From contig NZ_CM001974.1 of NCBI RefSeq assembly GCF_000406105.1, positions 2,529,264 through 2,559,341 of the forward strand: a stretch of 30,078 nt of DNA, in the 5' to 3' direction. Shown here piece by piece: positions 23,419 through 30,078 of the stretch. This DNA comes from Dickeya chrysanthemi NCPPB 402. Lineage in GTDB: Bacteria > Pseudomonadota > Gammaproteobacteria > Enterobacterales > Enterobacteriaceae. Each line of letters opens with the position of its first letter. Position 1 is the stretch's first letter. The translations under genes were made by a program, and so were the position numbers. Under the pieces are notes generated by a model that worked only from the letters and a program-made list of their open reading frames with translations, ran no database searches and was not told the DNA's origin.

Positions 23419-24797
23419 TGAGCACACTGGATGTCATCGACACCCGCTACCCGCAGCTCACCCAATGGCTGCGACGGCAACAGCGCCAGTTGGCGGCGTA
23501 TTCGCCGGTAACGCGACAAGGGCAAATCATCGGCATCAGCGGCATATTGCTGGAATCCAGCCTGCCGAACGCCCGCATCGGCGATTTATGTCTGGTGGAA
23601 CGCAGCGACAGCTCACAGGTGCTGGCGGAAATCGTCGGTTTCAGCCCCAGAAACACCTTCTTGTCGGCGTTGGGCGCGCTGGACGGCATCGCGCAGGGGG
23701 CCGTCGTCACGCCGTTGTACCAGCCGCATTGCGTGCAGGTTTCCGATGCACTGTTCGGCAGCGTGCTGGACGGCTTCGGCCGTCCGCTGGAGGAAGGCGG
23801 CCACAGTGCGTTTGTCGAACCGGGCGATCTGAATGCCAATCCGATGCCGGTGATCGGCGATGCGCCGCCGCCCACTGAACGCCCGCGTATCGCCGACCCG
23901 TTGCCCACCGGTATGCGCGCCATCGACGGTCTGCTGACGATCGGCTGCGGCCAGCGCGTCGGGGTGTTCGCCGGCGCCGGCTGCGGCAAAACCACCCTGC
24001 TGGCGGAACTGGCGCGCAACACCCCATGCGACGCCATTGTGTTCGGCTTAATCGGCGAGCGTGGCCGCGAACTGCGCGAATTTCTCGATCACGAACTGGA
24101 CGAACAGCTACGCAGCCGCACCGTGCTGGTCTGCTCCACCTCCGATCGCAGCAGCATGGAACGCGCCCGCGCCGCTTTCACGGCAACCGCCATCGCCGAA
24201 GCCTTTCGCGCGGCGGGCAAACAAGTGCTGCTGATTATCGACTCGCTGACCCGCTTTGCCCGCGCCCAGCGTGAAATCGGCCTGGCGCTCGGCGAACCGC
24301 AAGGGCGCGGCGGGCTGCCGCCTTCGGTTTACACCCTGCTGCCCCGCCTGGTGGAGCGCGCCGGGCAAACCCGCCAGGGCGCGATTACCGCCCTGTATTC
24401 GGTGCTGATCGAACAAGACTCGATGAACGACCCGGTCGCTGACGAAGTACGCTCGCTGATCGACGGCCACATTGTGCTGTCGCGTCGGCTGGCTGAACGC
24501 AACCACTATCCGGCCATCGATGTGCTGATGAGCCTGAGCCGTACCATGAGCAACGTGGTGGAGCGGGAACACACCCGCAACGCCAATGCCGTGCGGCGGC
24601 TAATGGCCGCCTACAAACAGGTGGAAATGTTGATTCGCCTCGGCGAATACCAGCCGGGGCACGATGCCTTCACCGATGCCGCCGTCAGTGCCAACGACGA
24701 CATCAACCGCTTTCTGCAACAAGCGATGCGCGAGCCGCAGAGCTTTGATTTTATCCAGTCGCAACTCGCCGAGGTGAGTCAGTATGCCAATCTCTAA
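23418..24797 (+). CDS. hrcN: HrcN (SctN), T3SS ATPase
   Basis: Hexameric ATPase (459 residues) that unfolds and releases substrates from chaperones at the base of the export apparatus. It is related to the F1 beta subunit and FliI. Walker A is GAGCGKTT (about 186-193, Lys191), Walker B is QVLLIIDSLTRFAR, and the family segment GEPQGRGGLPPSVYTLLPRLVERAG is complete. It overlaps hrpQ by one base and hrpO by 14 bases. Confidence 0.97.
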   Translation: MSTLDVIDTRYPQLTQWLRRQQRQLAAYSPVTRQGQIIGISGILLESSLPNARIGDLCLVERSDSSQVLAEIVGFSPRNTFLSALGALDGIAQGAVVTPLYQPHCVQVSDALFGSVLDGFGRPLEEGGHSAFVEPGDLNANPMPVIGDAPPPTERPRIADPLPTGMRAIDGLLTIGCGQRVGVFAGAGCGKTTLLAELARNTPCDAIVFGLIGERGRELREFLDHELDEQLRSRTVLVCSTSDRSSMERARAAFTATAIAEAFRAAGKQVLLIIDSLTRFARAQREIGLALGEPQGRGGLPPSVYTLLPRLVERAGQTRQGAITALYSVLIEQDSMNDPVADEVRSLIDGHIVLSRRLAERNHYPAIDVLMSLSRTMSNVVEREHTRNANAVRRLMAAYKQVEMLIRLGEYQPGHDAFTDAAVSANDDINRFLQQAMREPQSFDFIQSQLAEVSQYANL

Positions 24798-25263
24798 CGC
24801 CATGAAATCCGTCAGCGTCATGGAAGAAGAACAGCCGGACACCAGCGCACAAGAGCTGAATGCGGTACTCAACCAGTTGTTGCCGATCCGCCGTCAGCGC
24901 CTCAGCCGCGCCGAGCGCCAGTTGCGTCAGGCCGAACAGACGCTCAGGCAAACCGAGGCGGCGTTACGCGCCCAGCAAGCGCAACTGGAACAGTTGCAGG
25001 CCGAATGGCGGCAACAGCGCGACACCTTTCTACGCGAAGCGCTGGGCAAAACCCAAACGCTGGAATCACTGAAAAACCAGTTGGAACAGGAACAAAAACA
25101 GATTCGTCAGATTCAGGCGCAGGTGCTGCTGTGTACCGACTGGCAACAACAGTATCTGCACCGGCAACAACTCGTTGGGCAGGCCAGGGAAGCGGCGCGC
25201 CTTTGTCAGAAAGCCGTTGAAAAACTCGAGTTTCTGTTAACCACTTACCTGGAGGCGATATGA
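24784..25263 (+). CDS. hrpO: HrpO (SctO), T3SS stalk protein
   Basis: FliJ/SctO-like coiled-coil stalk of 159 residues, expected to sit in the ATPase pore and contact HrcV. It is almost wholly alpha-helical and rich in Gln, Glu, Arg and Leu (RRQRLSRAERQLRQAEQTL, then LEQEQKQIRQIQAQVL). ATG 24784 has GAGGTG 7 bases upstream. A second ATG at 24802 is possible. It overlaps hrcN by 14 bases and hrpP by 4 (ATGA). Assignment rests on position and coiled-coil form, since this family is poorly conserved. Confidence 0.85.
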   Translation: MPISNAMKSVSVMEEEQPDTSAQELNAVLNQLLPIRRQRLSRAERQLRQAEQTLRQTEAALRAQQAQLEQLQAEWRQQRDTFLREALGKTQTLESLKNQLEQEQKQIRQIQAQVLLCTDWQQQYLHRQQLVGQAREAARLCQKAVEKLEFLLTTYLEAI

Positions 25264-25790
25264 CCCCTCACCTGCCCGCCGCGCCCGATGTGTCGCAGCC
25301 CGGCCAATCTCCGTTACCGCATGATCAGGCGCTGGATTTCCCCGGCTACGGGTATGACGATACCGGCATTGAAGATCCGTTCGAGGATCTGTTCGACCCG
25401 GAAATGCAGTTCCCCGATGCCAGTTGGCTACCGTTTGGCCCGCCGATGGCGCTGCATCCACCGCTCAATCTGGATGGCTTCATCGACGCCCCGTCGTCAA
25501 CGGAACCGGTTGTGCCGGTGTACTGGTCGGCGCTGGAATCGTCGCTCACCGACATGCCGTTGCTACGCCGGGGAGAACCCTTGTCGTTCAGTTTGCAATT
25601 ACCGCAGTTGGGCAACGTCGATGTTCGCATGGTCACGCTCCCCGCCAACGGTTGGGATGTGTCGCTGCGTTTCGGCAAAACCGCGTATGAGCAATTGAAA
25701 GGCCTGCGCGATAACTGCCGCCGTTCGCTGGCGGATACGTTACGCGCTCCGGTTCGCCTGCAATTTGAAAGCCGGGAGGATGAAGAATGA
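25260..25790 (+). CDS. hrpP: HrpP (SctP), substrate-specificity switch protein
   Basis: Predicted 176-residue SctP homologue, which in other systems controls needle or pilus length and the switch to later substrates. The first 80 residues are acidic, Pro-rich and probably disordered, with Asp/Phe/Pro segments (DIGEDPFEDLFDPEMQ-like). The C-terminal part (about 95-170, SFSLQLPQLGNVDVRMVTLP, then LRFGKTAYEQLKGLRDNC) resembles the T3S4 specificity-switch domain. The start overlaps the hrpO stop (ATGA) and the end overlaps the hrcQ start (ATGA). No hrp box is seen before it, unlike P. syringae, where I recall an operon starting at hrpP. Confidence 0.82.
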   Translation: MTPHLPAAPDVSQPGQSPLPHDQALDFPGYGYDDTGIEDPFEDLFDPEMQFPDASWLPFGPPMALHPPLNLDGFIDAPSSTEPVVPVYWSALESSLTDMPLLRRGEPLSFSLQLPQLGNVDVRMVTLPANGWDVSLRFGKTAYEQLKGLRDNCRRSLADTLRAPVRLQFESREDEE

Positions 25791-27028
25791 TTCCGCTGGC
25801 TCAGACACTGCGACCGGTCAGCCGGGCGCGGGCGGCACTCTCCCGTCAACTGGCGACGGCGCACCGCTTCGCCTTCATGCTGGATGGCCAGCCCGGCGAG
25901 TTGCGTTTGCAATTGGCGCAGGAAGCCAAGCCCGACGCGCAGGAGAGCGGCTGGCGCTGCCACGCCGGAACGCTGTGGCTGGACAACGCCGCCCCGTTGC
26001 TGTCGTTGTTTTCCGCCTGCCCGGCGCTGCTGCCCGGCCCGCATGACAGTGAAGACGCCGTACACTGGTACTGGACCCACTACAATCATGCGCTCAGCCC
26101 GGCGCTGCGCGACCTGTTCGGCGAGTTGCAACCGCTATTCCCGGCGCCAACGGGCCACTCAGCCATACCCGACAAGACACAACCGCCAGACGATTCAGAC
26201 CAGCCAGACAATTCAGCGTCAGCAGCGTCAGCGGCGTCAGCGGCGTCACCTCATCCGGCACCATCCGACGCTCACGCGCCGGCCGAGGTAACGCTGTGGC
26301 TGGACGCCAGCCGGGGTGATTTCCGGGTGCGCAGCCGGTTGCGTACCTCGCACCAGACCTTGCAACAATGGTTAAGTCGGCCGGGGTGGTCGGCCCCGCG
26401 CTATCCGCTACCCGGTCATCTGGCGATAAGGGTGCCGTTAATACTGGCGGAAGTGACGTTGTCACATAAACAATTAACCCATTTGGAACCGGGCGACCTG
26501 ATCTGTCCACTCAAACAGTACTTTTCACCGCAGGGCGACGGCAGTATCACGCTGGCCGACCGGCGGTTGACCGGGCAGCTCAGGATGGACGTGCTCGCCC
26601 CTTACTGGTTTACCGTGACAGAACTGGAGGAATGTCCCGTGACAACACCTTTTGACGACACCGCCGTTTTCGATAATACCGCCGCTTTCGACGCCGATAC
26701 CGCGTCTGAAGCCTCGCCGTATGCGGAGTATGGCGCACCGGATGGCGACAATCCTGCCGGCGCGTTGTCCGGTTATGCGTTGCCGCCGCTGACGCTGGCG
26801 CTGACCGTGCGTTGCGGCTACCTGACGCTGACACTACAGGATTTACAGCAACTCGCCCCCGGCTCGGTGCTGACGTTGCAGCAGGCGACGCCCGGTGAAG
26901 CCACCCTCTATCACGGCGAACAACCGCTGGCATTGGGGGAACTGGTCGATGTGGAAGGGCGACTGGGATTGCAGATCACCCGCCGCCTCGGGGTTGATGG
27001 CGAAATCGAATCGGAGTCATCACGATGA
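25787..27028 (+). CDS. hrcQ: HrcQ (SctQ), sorting-platform/C-ring protein, full-length form
   Basis: FliN/FliM-like component of the cytoplasmic sorting platform. The 413-residue protein is one continuous frame; in P. syringae the same protein is split into HrcQA and HrcQB. The N-terminal half (about 1-120) is followed by a low-complexity linker (about residues 125-165, Pro/Ser/Ala-rich, with four Ala-Ser-Ala units). A first SpoA-type part follows (about 205-280). After an acidic linker (about 285-325, [20 protein letters not shown]) comes a C-terminal SpoA domain (about 335-405, [18 protein letters not shown] and [17 protein letters not shown]). GGAGG lies 8 bases before ATG 25787. The gene contains an internal hrp box and an internal in-frame GTG with a strong ribosome site (see separate entries). 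It overlaps hrcR as ATGA. Confidence 0.93.
   Translation: MIPLAQTLRPVSRARAALSRQLATAHRFAFMLDGQPGELRLQLAQEAKPDAQESGWRCHAGTLWLDNAAPLLSLFSACPALLPGPHDSEDAVHWYWTHYNHALSPALRDLFGELQPLFPAPTGHSAIPDKTQPPDDSDQPDNSASAASAASAASPHPAPSDAHAPAEVTLWLDASRGDFRVRSRLRTSHQTLQQWLSRPGWSAPRYPLPGHLAIRVPLILAEVTLSHKQLTHLEPGDLICPLKQYFSPQGDGSITLADRRLTGQLRMDVLAPYWFTVTELEECPVTTPFDDTAVFDNTAAFDADTASEASPYAEYGAPDGDNPAGALSGYALPPLTLALTVRCGYLTLTLQDLQQLAPGSVLTLQQATPGEATLYHGEQPLALGELVDVEGRLGLQITRRLGVDGEIESESSR
26216..26251 (+). repeat. 9-bp tandem repeat in the hrcQ linker
   Basis: Four near-identical 9-bp units of GCGTCAGCG type in the hrcQ frame (26216-26224, 26225-26233, 26234-26242, 26243-26251). They encode repeated Ala-Ser-Ala in the linker between the N-terminal and SpoA parts; the last unit diverges. 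Unit number could vary by slippage without breaking the frame. Confidence 0.85.
26485..26513 (+). promoter_or_regulatory. intragenic hrp box inside hrcQ
   Basis: GGAACC (26485-26490), 16 bases, CCACTCA (26507-26513): every fixed base of the HrpL consensus is present. The spacer is 16, whereas the four upstream-of-gene boxes in this window have 15; both are accepted spacings. It would start a transcript near 26520 that carries the C-terminal part of hrcQ and hrcR-hrcS-hrcT-hrcU. Confidence 0.65.
26639..27028 (+). CDS. possible separate HrcQ C-terminal protein (HrcQB/SctQ-C-like) from an internal start
   Basis: GTG 26639 is in frame with hrcQ (codon 285). GGAGG (26626-26630) lies exactly 8 bases upstream, as good as any ribosome site in the operon. 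Translation from it would give a 129-residue protein with the acidic linker and the C-terminal SpoA domain, close in size and content to the separate HrcQB of P. syringae. Several other T3SSs make a short SctQ-C from an internal start in the same gene, where it joins the full-length protein in the sorting platform. Production here is inferred from sequence only. Confidence 0.55.
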   Translation: MTTPFDDTAVFDNTAAFDADTASEASPYAEYGAPDGDNPAGALSGYALPPLTLALTVRCGYLTLTLQDLQQLAPGSVLTLQQATPGEATLYHGEQPLALGELVDVEGRLGLQITRRLGVDGEIESESSR

Positions 27029-27678
27029 CGTCGGGCAGCTTCGATCCGGTGATGTTTGCCCTGTTTCTGGGCACCTTGTCGCTGATCCCTTTGTCGATGA
27101 TCGTCTGTACCTGCTTTCTGAAGATCTCGATGGTCTTGATGCTCACCCGCAACGCCATCGGGGTACAGCAGGTGCCGCCCAACATGGCGCTGTACGGCAT
27201 TGCGCTCGCCGCCACCGTCTTCGTGATGGCCCCGGTATTCAGCGACATCAAACAGCGATTTCAGGACGCGCCGGTCGATTTCAGTAACCTCGACGCGCTG
27301 GAAAGCAGCGTCACCCGCGGCATCGAACCGTTGCAGAAATTCATGTCGCGCAACACCGACCCGGATATTCTCACCCATCTACATGAAAACAGCCTGCGCA
27401 TGTGGCCGGCGGCGATGTCCGAGAAAATCACCACCCAAAGCATCCTGCTGATCGTGCCCGCTTATGTGCTGTCGGAACTGCAGGCCGGATTTAAAATCGG
27501 TTTTCTGATTTATATCCCGTTCATCGTTATCGACCTGATTGTCTCCAACGTCTTGCTGGCGCTGGGGATGCAGATGGTCGCACCCACCACGCTTTCGCTA
27601 CCGCTCAAGCTGCTGTTGTTCGTGCTGGTCAATGGCTGGACCCGCTTGCTCGACGGCCTGTTCTACAGTTACCTGTGA
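27025..27678 (+). CDS. hrcR: HrcR (SctR), export apparatus membrane protein
   Basis: FliP/SctR-family protein (217 residues), part of the helical entry portal of the T3SS with HrcS and HrcT. Hydrophobic helices are visible near both ends ([20 protein letters not shown] and [20 protein letters not shown]). The family motif [22 protein letters not shown] follows the first helix. It overlaps hrcQ (ATGA) and is followed by hrcS after 7 bases. Length and motifs are normal. Confidence 0.97.
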   Translation: MTSGSFDPVMFALFLGTLSLIPLSMIVCTCFLKISMVLMLTRNAIGVQQVPPNMALYGIALAATVFVMAPVFSDIKQRFQDAPVDFSNLDALESSVTRGIEPLQKFMSRNTDPDILTHLHENSLRMWPAAMSEKITTQSILLIVPAYVLSELQAGFKIGFLIYIPFIVIDLIVSNVLLALGMQMVAPTTLSLPLKLLLFVLVNGWTRLLDGLFYSYL

Positions 27679-27685
27679 GGCGACG

Positions 27686-27946
27686 ATGGAAACGCTCAAT
27701 CTATTCCGACAAGCGATGGTGCTGGTGGTGATGCTGTCGGCGCCGCCGCTGCTGGTCGCGGTGGTGGTCGGCGTGCTGATTTCGCTGCTACAGGCGGTGA
27801 TGCAGCTACAAGACCAAACGCTGCCTTTCGCCGTCAAACTGGTGGCGGTAGGGCTGGTGCTGGCCATGACCGGCCGCTGGATCGGCGTTGAGCTGATCCA
27901 ACTGGCGATGATGGCCTTCAATATGATCGAACAAGTCCGGGCGTGA
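27686..27946 (+). CDS. hrcS: HrcS (SctS), export apparatus membrane protein
   Basis: FliQ/SctS-family protein of 86 residues with two transmembrane helices (AMVLVVMLSAPPLLVAVVVGVL and FAVKLVAVGLVLAMTGRWIGVEL) separated by the conserved SLLQAVMQLQDQTLPF loop. ATG 27686 is chosen because the product begins METLNLFRQ, as in the family, and GAGG lies just upstream; a longer upstream frame would overlap hrcR. hrcT starts 7 bases after its stop. Confidence 0.95.
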   Translation: METLNLFRQAMVLVVMLSAPPLLVAVVVGVLISLLQAVMQLQDQTLPFAVKLVAVGLVLAMTGRWIGVELIQLAMMAFNMIEQVRA

Positions 27947-27953
27947 GGCCACT

Positions 27954-28757
27954 ATGCTCTCCATTGCCACCATCCAGAATATTTACGACTTTATTTACGC
28001 GCTGACGCTGGGTGTCGCCCGGTTGTATCCGTGCCTGTTTCTGGTGCCGCTGTTCTCCTTCTCCATTATCAAAGGCATGCTGCGCAACGCGGTGGCCATC
28101 GCCATCGCGCTGGTGCCGGCCGGTGCCATCCAACAGCAAATGCTGACCACCACAATCACCTGGCCGATGCTGCCGGCGCTGCTGCTGAAGGAGCTGGTGA
28201 TCGGGCTGTTGTTGGGGGTGGTGCTGGCCATGCCGTTCTGGCTGTTCGAGTCGGTCGGCGCGCTGTTTGACAACCAGCGTGGTGCGCTGACCGGCGGCCA
28301 GCTCAACCCGGCGCTGGGCAGCGATGCCACCCCGCTCGGTCATATGCTGAAAGAGCTGTTTATCATGTTGCTGGTTCTCACTATCGGCTTTTCCGGTTTT
28401 ACCCAATTACTGTGGGACAGCTACCGGCTGTGGCCGGCGCTGGATTTTCTGCCGCCGTTATCGGAACAGGGGTTTCACACCTATCTCGACCTGCTCAAAG
28501 AGACCTTTCAGCACATGATTGTGTACGCCGGGCCGCTGGTGGCGCTGCTGCTGCTGCTGGAATTCAGCATCGCCATTCTCAGTCTTTACAGCCCGCAACT
28601 GCAGGTGTATGTGCTGTCTACACCCGCTAAATGCCTGGCAGGAATGGCATTTTTCGTACTCTACATGCCAGTGTTGCAGTTTCTCGGCGAAGGCCGGCTC
28701 AAAGCACTGACCGATCTGAAACACCTGTTCCCCCTGTTCTTTCAGGCATCGTCCTGA
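27954..28757 (+). CDS. hrcT: HrcT (SctT), export apparatus membrane protein
   Basis: FliR/SctT-family protein (267 residues) with about six hydrophobic segments, such as LYPCLFLVPLFSFSIIKGML and MLPALLLKELVIGLLLGVVL. The conserved loop PFWLFESVGALFDNQRG is present. GAGG lies upstream of ATG 27954. The gap of 44 bases to hrcU is the largest in this operon. Confidence 0.95.
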   Translation: MLSIATIQNIYDFIYALTLGVARLYPCLFLVPLFSFSIIKGMLRNAVAIAIALVPAGAIQQQMLTTTITWPMLPALLLKELVIGLLLGVVLAMPFWLFESVGALFDNQRGALTGGQLNPALGSDATPLGHMLKELFIMLLVLTIGFSGFTQLLWDSYRLWPALDFLPPLSEQGFHTYLDLLKETFQHMIVYAGPLVALLLLLEFSIAILSLYSPQLQVYVLSTPAKCLAGMAFFVLYMPVLQFLGEGRLKALTDLKHLFPLFFQASS

Positions 28758-28801
28758 CGGAGCGACGACAGGCTACGGCGATGAAACGCTAAGGTGCCGG
28801 G

Positions 28802-29887
28802 ATGAGTGAAAAAACCGAAAAACCCACCTCCAAAAAATTGCAGGATGCCCGCAAAAAAGGGGAAGTAGGCCAAAGTCAGGATGTGCCCAAGCTGCTGATC
28901 AGTTTTGCCTTGCTGGAGATGATTCTGGCATTGACCGACAGCGGCATGAGCAAATTACAGGCGCTGATGCAATTGCCGCTGAGCCGCATTTCCGACCCCT
29001 TCGGCCATGCCGCCGATGAAGTTTTCAGCGAAGCGCTGGTACTGCTGGCCACCTTTTGCCTGCTGACCATCAGCGTAGCGCTGCTGATGCGTGTTGTCGG
29101 CGGCTGGATCCAGTACGGCCCGCTGTTCGCCGTGGAAGCGCTGAAACTCGACTTCAACCGCCTTAACCCGATCAATCAAATTAAGCAAATGTTCACCATG
29201 CGCAAGCTCACCGACATGCTGACCAACCTGCTGAAGGCGACGACCATCGGGTTGGTCTTTTGGCTGGTGGTGATCCCGCAACTGGAGTGGCTGGTGGAGC
29301 TGGCTTACGGCGATCTGAACGCATTCTGGAAAGGCGTGGAAAACGTGCTGAAAAGCGTGTCGCGCACCACCCTTTCCGCGCTACTGGCGCTGGGCGTATT
29401 CGACTTCGGGTTGCAGAAATATTATTTCCTCAAACAGCAGCGCATGAGCCACGAAGATATCCGTAACGAGTACAAAAACTCGGAAGGCGACCCCCACATG
29501 AAAGGGCACCGAAAATCCGTAGCGCAGGAAATTCTCAACGAACCTGCCAGCCCGCGCGCCAAACCCAAAGTGGAAGACGCCGATCTGCTGCTGGTCAACC
29601 CGACTCACTACGCGGTGGCGCTGTTCTACCGGCCCGGCAAGACGCCGCTGCCGCGCATTCTGCTCAAAGGCGAGGATGATCAAGCCAAGGCGTTGATCGC
29701 CCGCGCACATCAGGCTGGCGTGCCGGTGATCCGTTTCATCTGGCTGGCGCGCACCCTGTACCGGGTGCCCGAAGGCCACTACATCCCGCGCGACACCCTG
29801 CAACCGGTTGCGCAGGTCTATAAGGTACTGCGACAATTGGAGAAAGACCTGCCGCAGCGGGAGCAGAATGTGATTGAGATGGGGTGA
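28802..29887 (+). CDS. hrcU: HrcU (SctU), autocleaving export switch protein
   Basis: FlhB/SctU-family inner-membrane protein (361 residues) whose cytoplasmic domain cleaves itself at the NPTH motif and helps switch substrate class with HrpP. The N-terminus MSEKTEKPTSKKLQDARKKG is the family signature. Several transmembrane helices span about residues 30-210. NPTH is intact at 266-269 (VNPTHYAVALFY). AAGGTG precedes the ATG. It is the last gene of the operon. A set of hairpins follows the stop directly. Confidence 0.97.
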   Translation: MSEKTEKPTSKKLQDARKKGEVGQSQDVPKLLISFALLEMILALTDSGMSKLQALMQLPLSRISDPFGHAADEVFSEALVLLATFCLLTISVALLMRVVGGWIQYGPLFAVEALKLDFNRLNPINQIKQMFTMRKLTDMLTNLLKATTIGLVFWLVVIPQLEWLVELAYGDLNAFWKGVENVLKSVSRTTLSALLALGVFDFGLQKYYFLKQQRMSHEDIRNEYKNSEGDPHMKGHRKSVAQEILNEPASPRAKPKVEDADLLLVNPTHYAVALFYRPGKTPLPRILLKGEDDQAKALIARAHQAGVPVIRFIWLARTLYRVPEGHYIPRDTLQPVAQVYKVLRQLEKDLPQREQNVIEMG

Positions 29888-30078
29888 CAAATCGGCATAA
29901 GCCGATTTGAGCGCTGCCGACAGCGGCCCGTCAGGGCAAGGCCCATTGATGGGCCAGGTAAGAAAGCCAACACACCCGCAACGTGAAGTATGACAGGTAA
30001 ACAGCCATAACCCTCAGATCCGCACCGGGCATCTCTGCGTTTGCCGCCGCCTTTATTGCGTAAAGAAAAAACCATCGC
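29888..30078. other. non-coding tail after hrcU with three successive hairpins
   Basis: Three stem-loops follow the hrcU stop: CAAATCGGC (29888-29896) with GCCGATTTG (29901-29909); CGCTG (29912-29916) with CAGCG (29921-29925); and GGCCCAT (29940-29946) with ATGGGCC (29949-29955). None has a T-run after it. No gene is recognised to the window edge. Confidence 0.7.

Overview
The window carries almost all of the Hrp type III secretion (T3SS) gene cluster of a soft-rot enterobacterium, very probably Dickeya (the former Erwinia chrysanthemi complex). The reasons are a 340-residue, glycine-rich, cysteine-free harpin HrpN; the enterobacterial Hrp group I gene order with HrpX/HrpY, HrpS and HrpL control; a hecB-type two-partner secretion gene beside hrpN; and a small non-hrp gene block between hrpE and hrpF, which I recall as a trait of E. 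chrysanthemi. These assignments come from reading the translations; no database search was run.

Layout. Positions 1-1753 hold hecB on the minus strand, and its HecA-type partner probably lies just outside the window. A small cupin gene (+) shares a bidirectional terminator with hrpN (-). Then, all minus: hrpN; the hrpF-hrpG-hrcC-hrpT-hrpV operon (7099 to 3757); an interrupting block of three genes (lipase-like protein -, alpha/beta hydrolase +, MltB-type lytic transglycosylase -) at 7331-11301; the hrpA-hrpB-hrcJ-hrpD-hrpE operon (14351 to 11544); and the regulators hrpS, hrpY, hrpX and hrpL (18832 to 14520). On the plus strand from 19155 to 29887 is one long operon hrpJ-hrcV-hrpQ-hrcN-hrpO-hrpP-hrcQ-hrcR-hrcS-hrcT-hrcU, mostly with overlapping or near-touching genes.

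Control can be read from the DNA. HrpX/HrpY would activate hrpS by the known pathway. The hrpL promoter has an exact sigma-54 site (TGGCAC-N5-TTGCT), and 14 bp of dyad symmetry lies about 123-136 bp upstream of the predicted start, a plausible HrpS enhancer. HrpL-type hrp boxes (GGAACC-N15-CCACNNA, at most one mismatch) precede hrpN, hrpF, hrpA and hrpJ. HrpV (anti-activator) and HrpG (its antagonist in Pseudomonas syringae) close a feedback loop on HrpS.

The most notable observations are these. (1) A fully matching hrp box, with a 16-bp spacer, lies inside hrcQ. About 126 bp further on is an in-frame GTG with a strong Shine-Dalgarno sequence, so the C-terminal half of HrcQ may be made separately, with hrcRSTU also expressed from this internal promoter. 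(2) hrpG has no stop codon and runs in frame straight into hrcC. (3) A clean intrinsic terminator sits between hrpA and hrpB and would favour pilin excess. (4) Strong hairpins without U-tracts follow hrpL, hrpY and hrcU. No RNA genes, insertion sequences or CRISPR arrays were seen.
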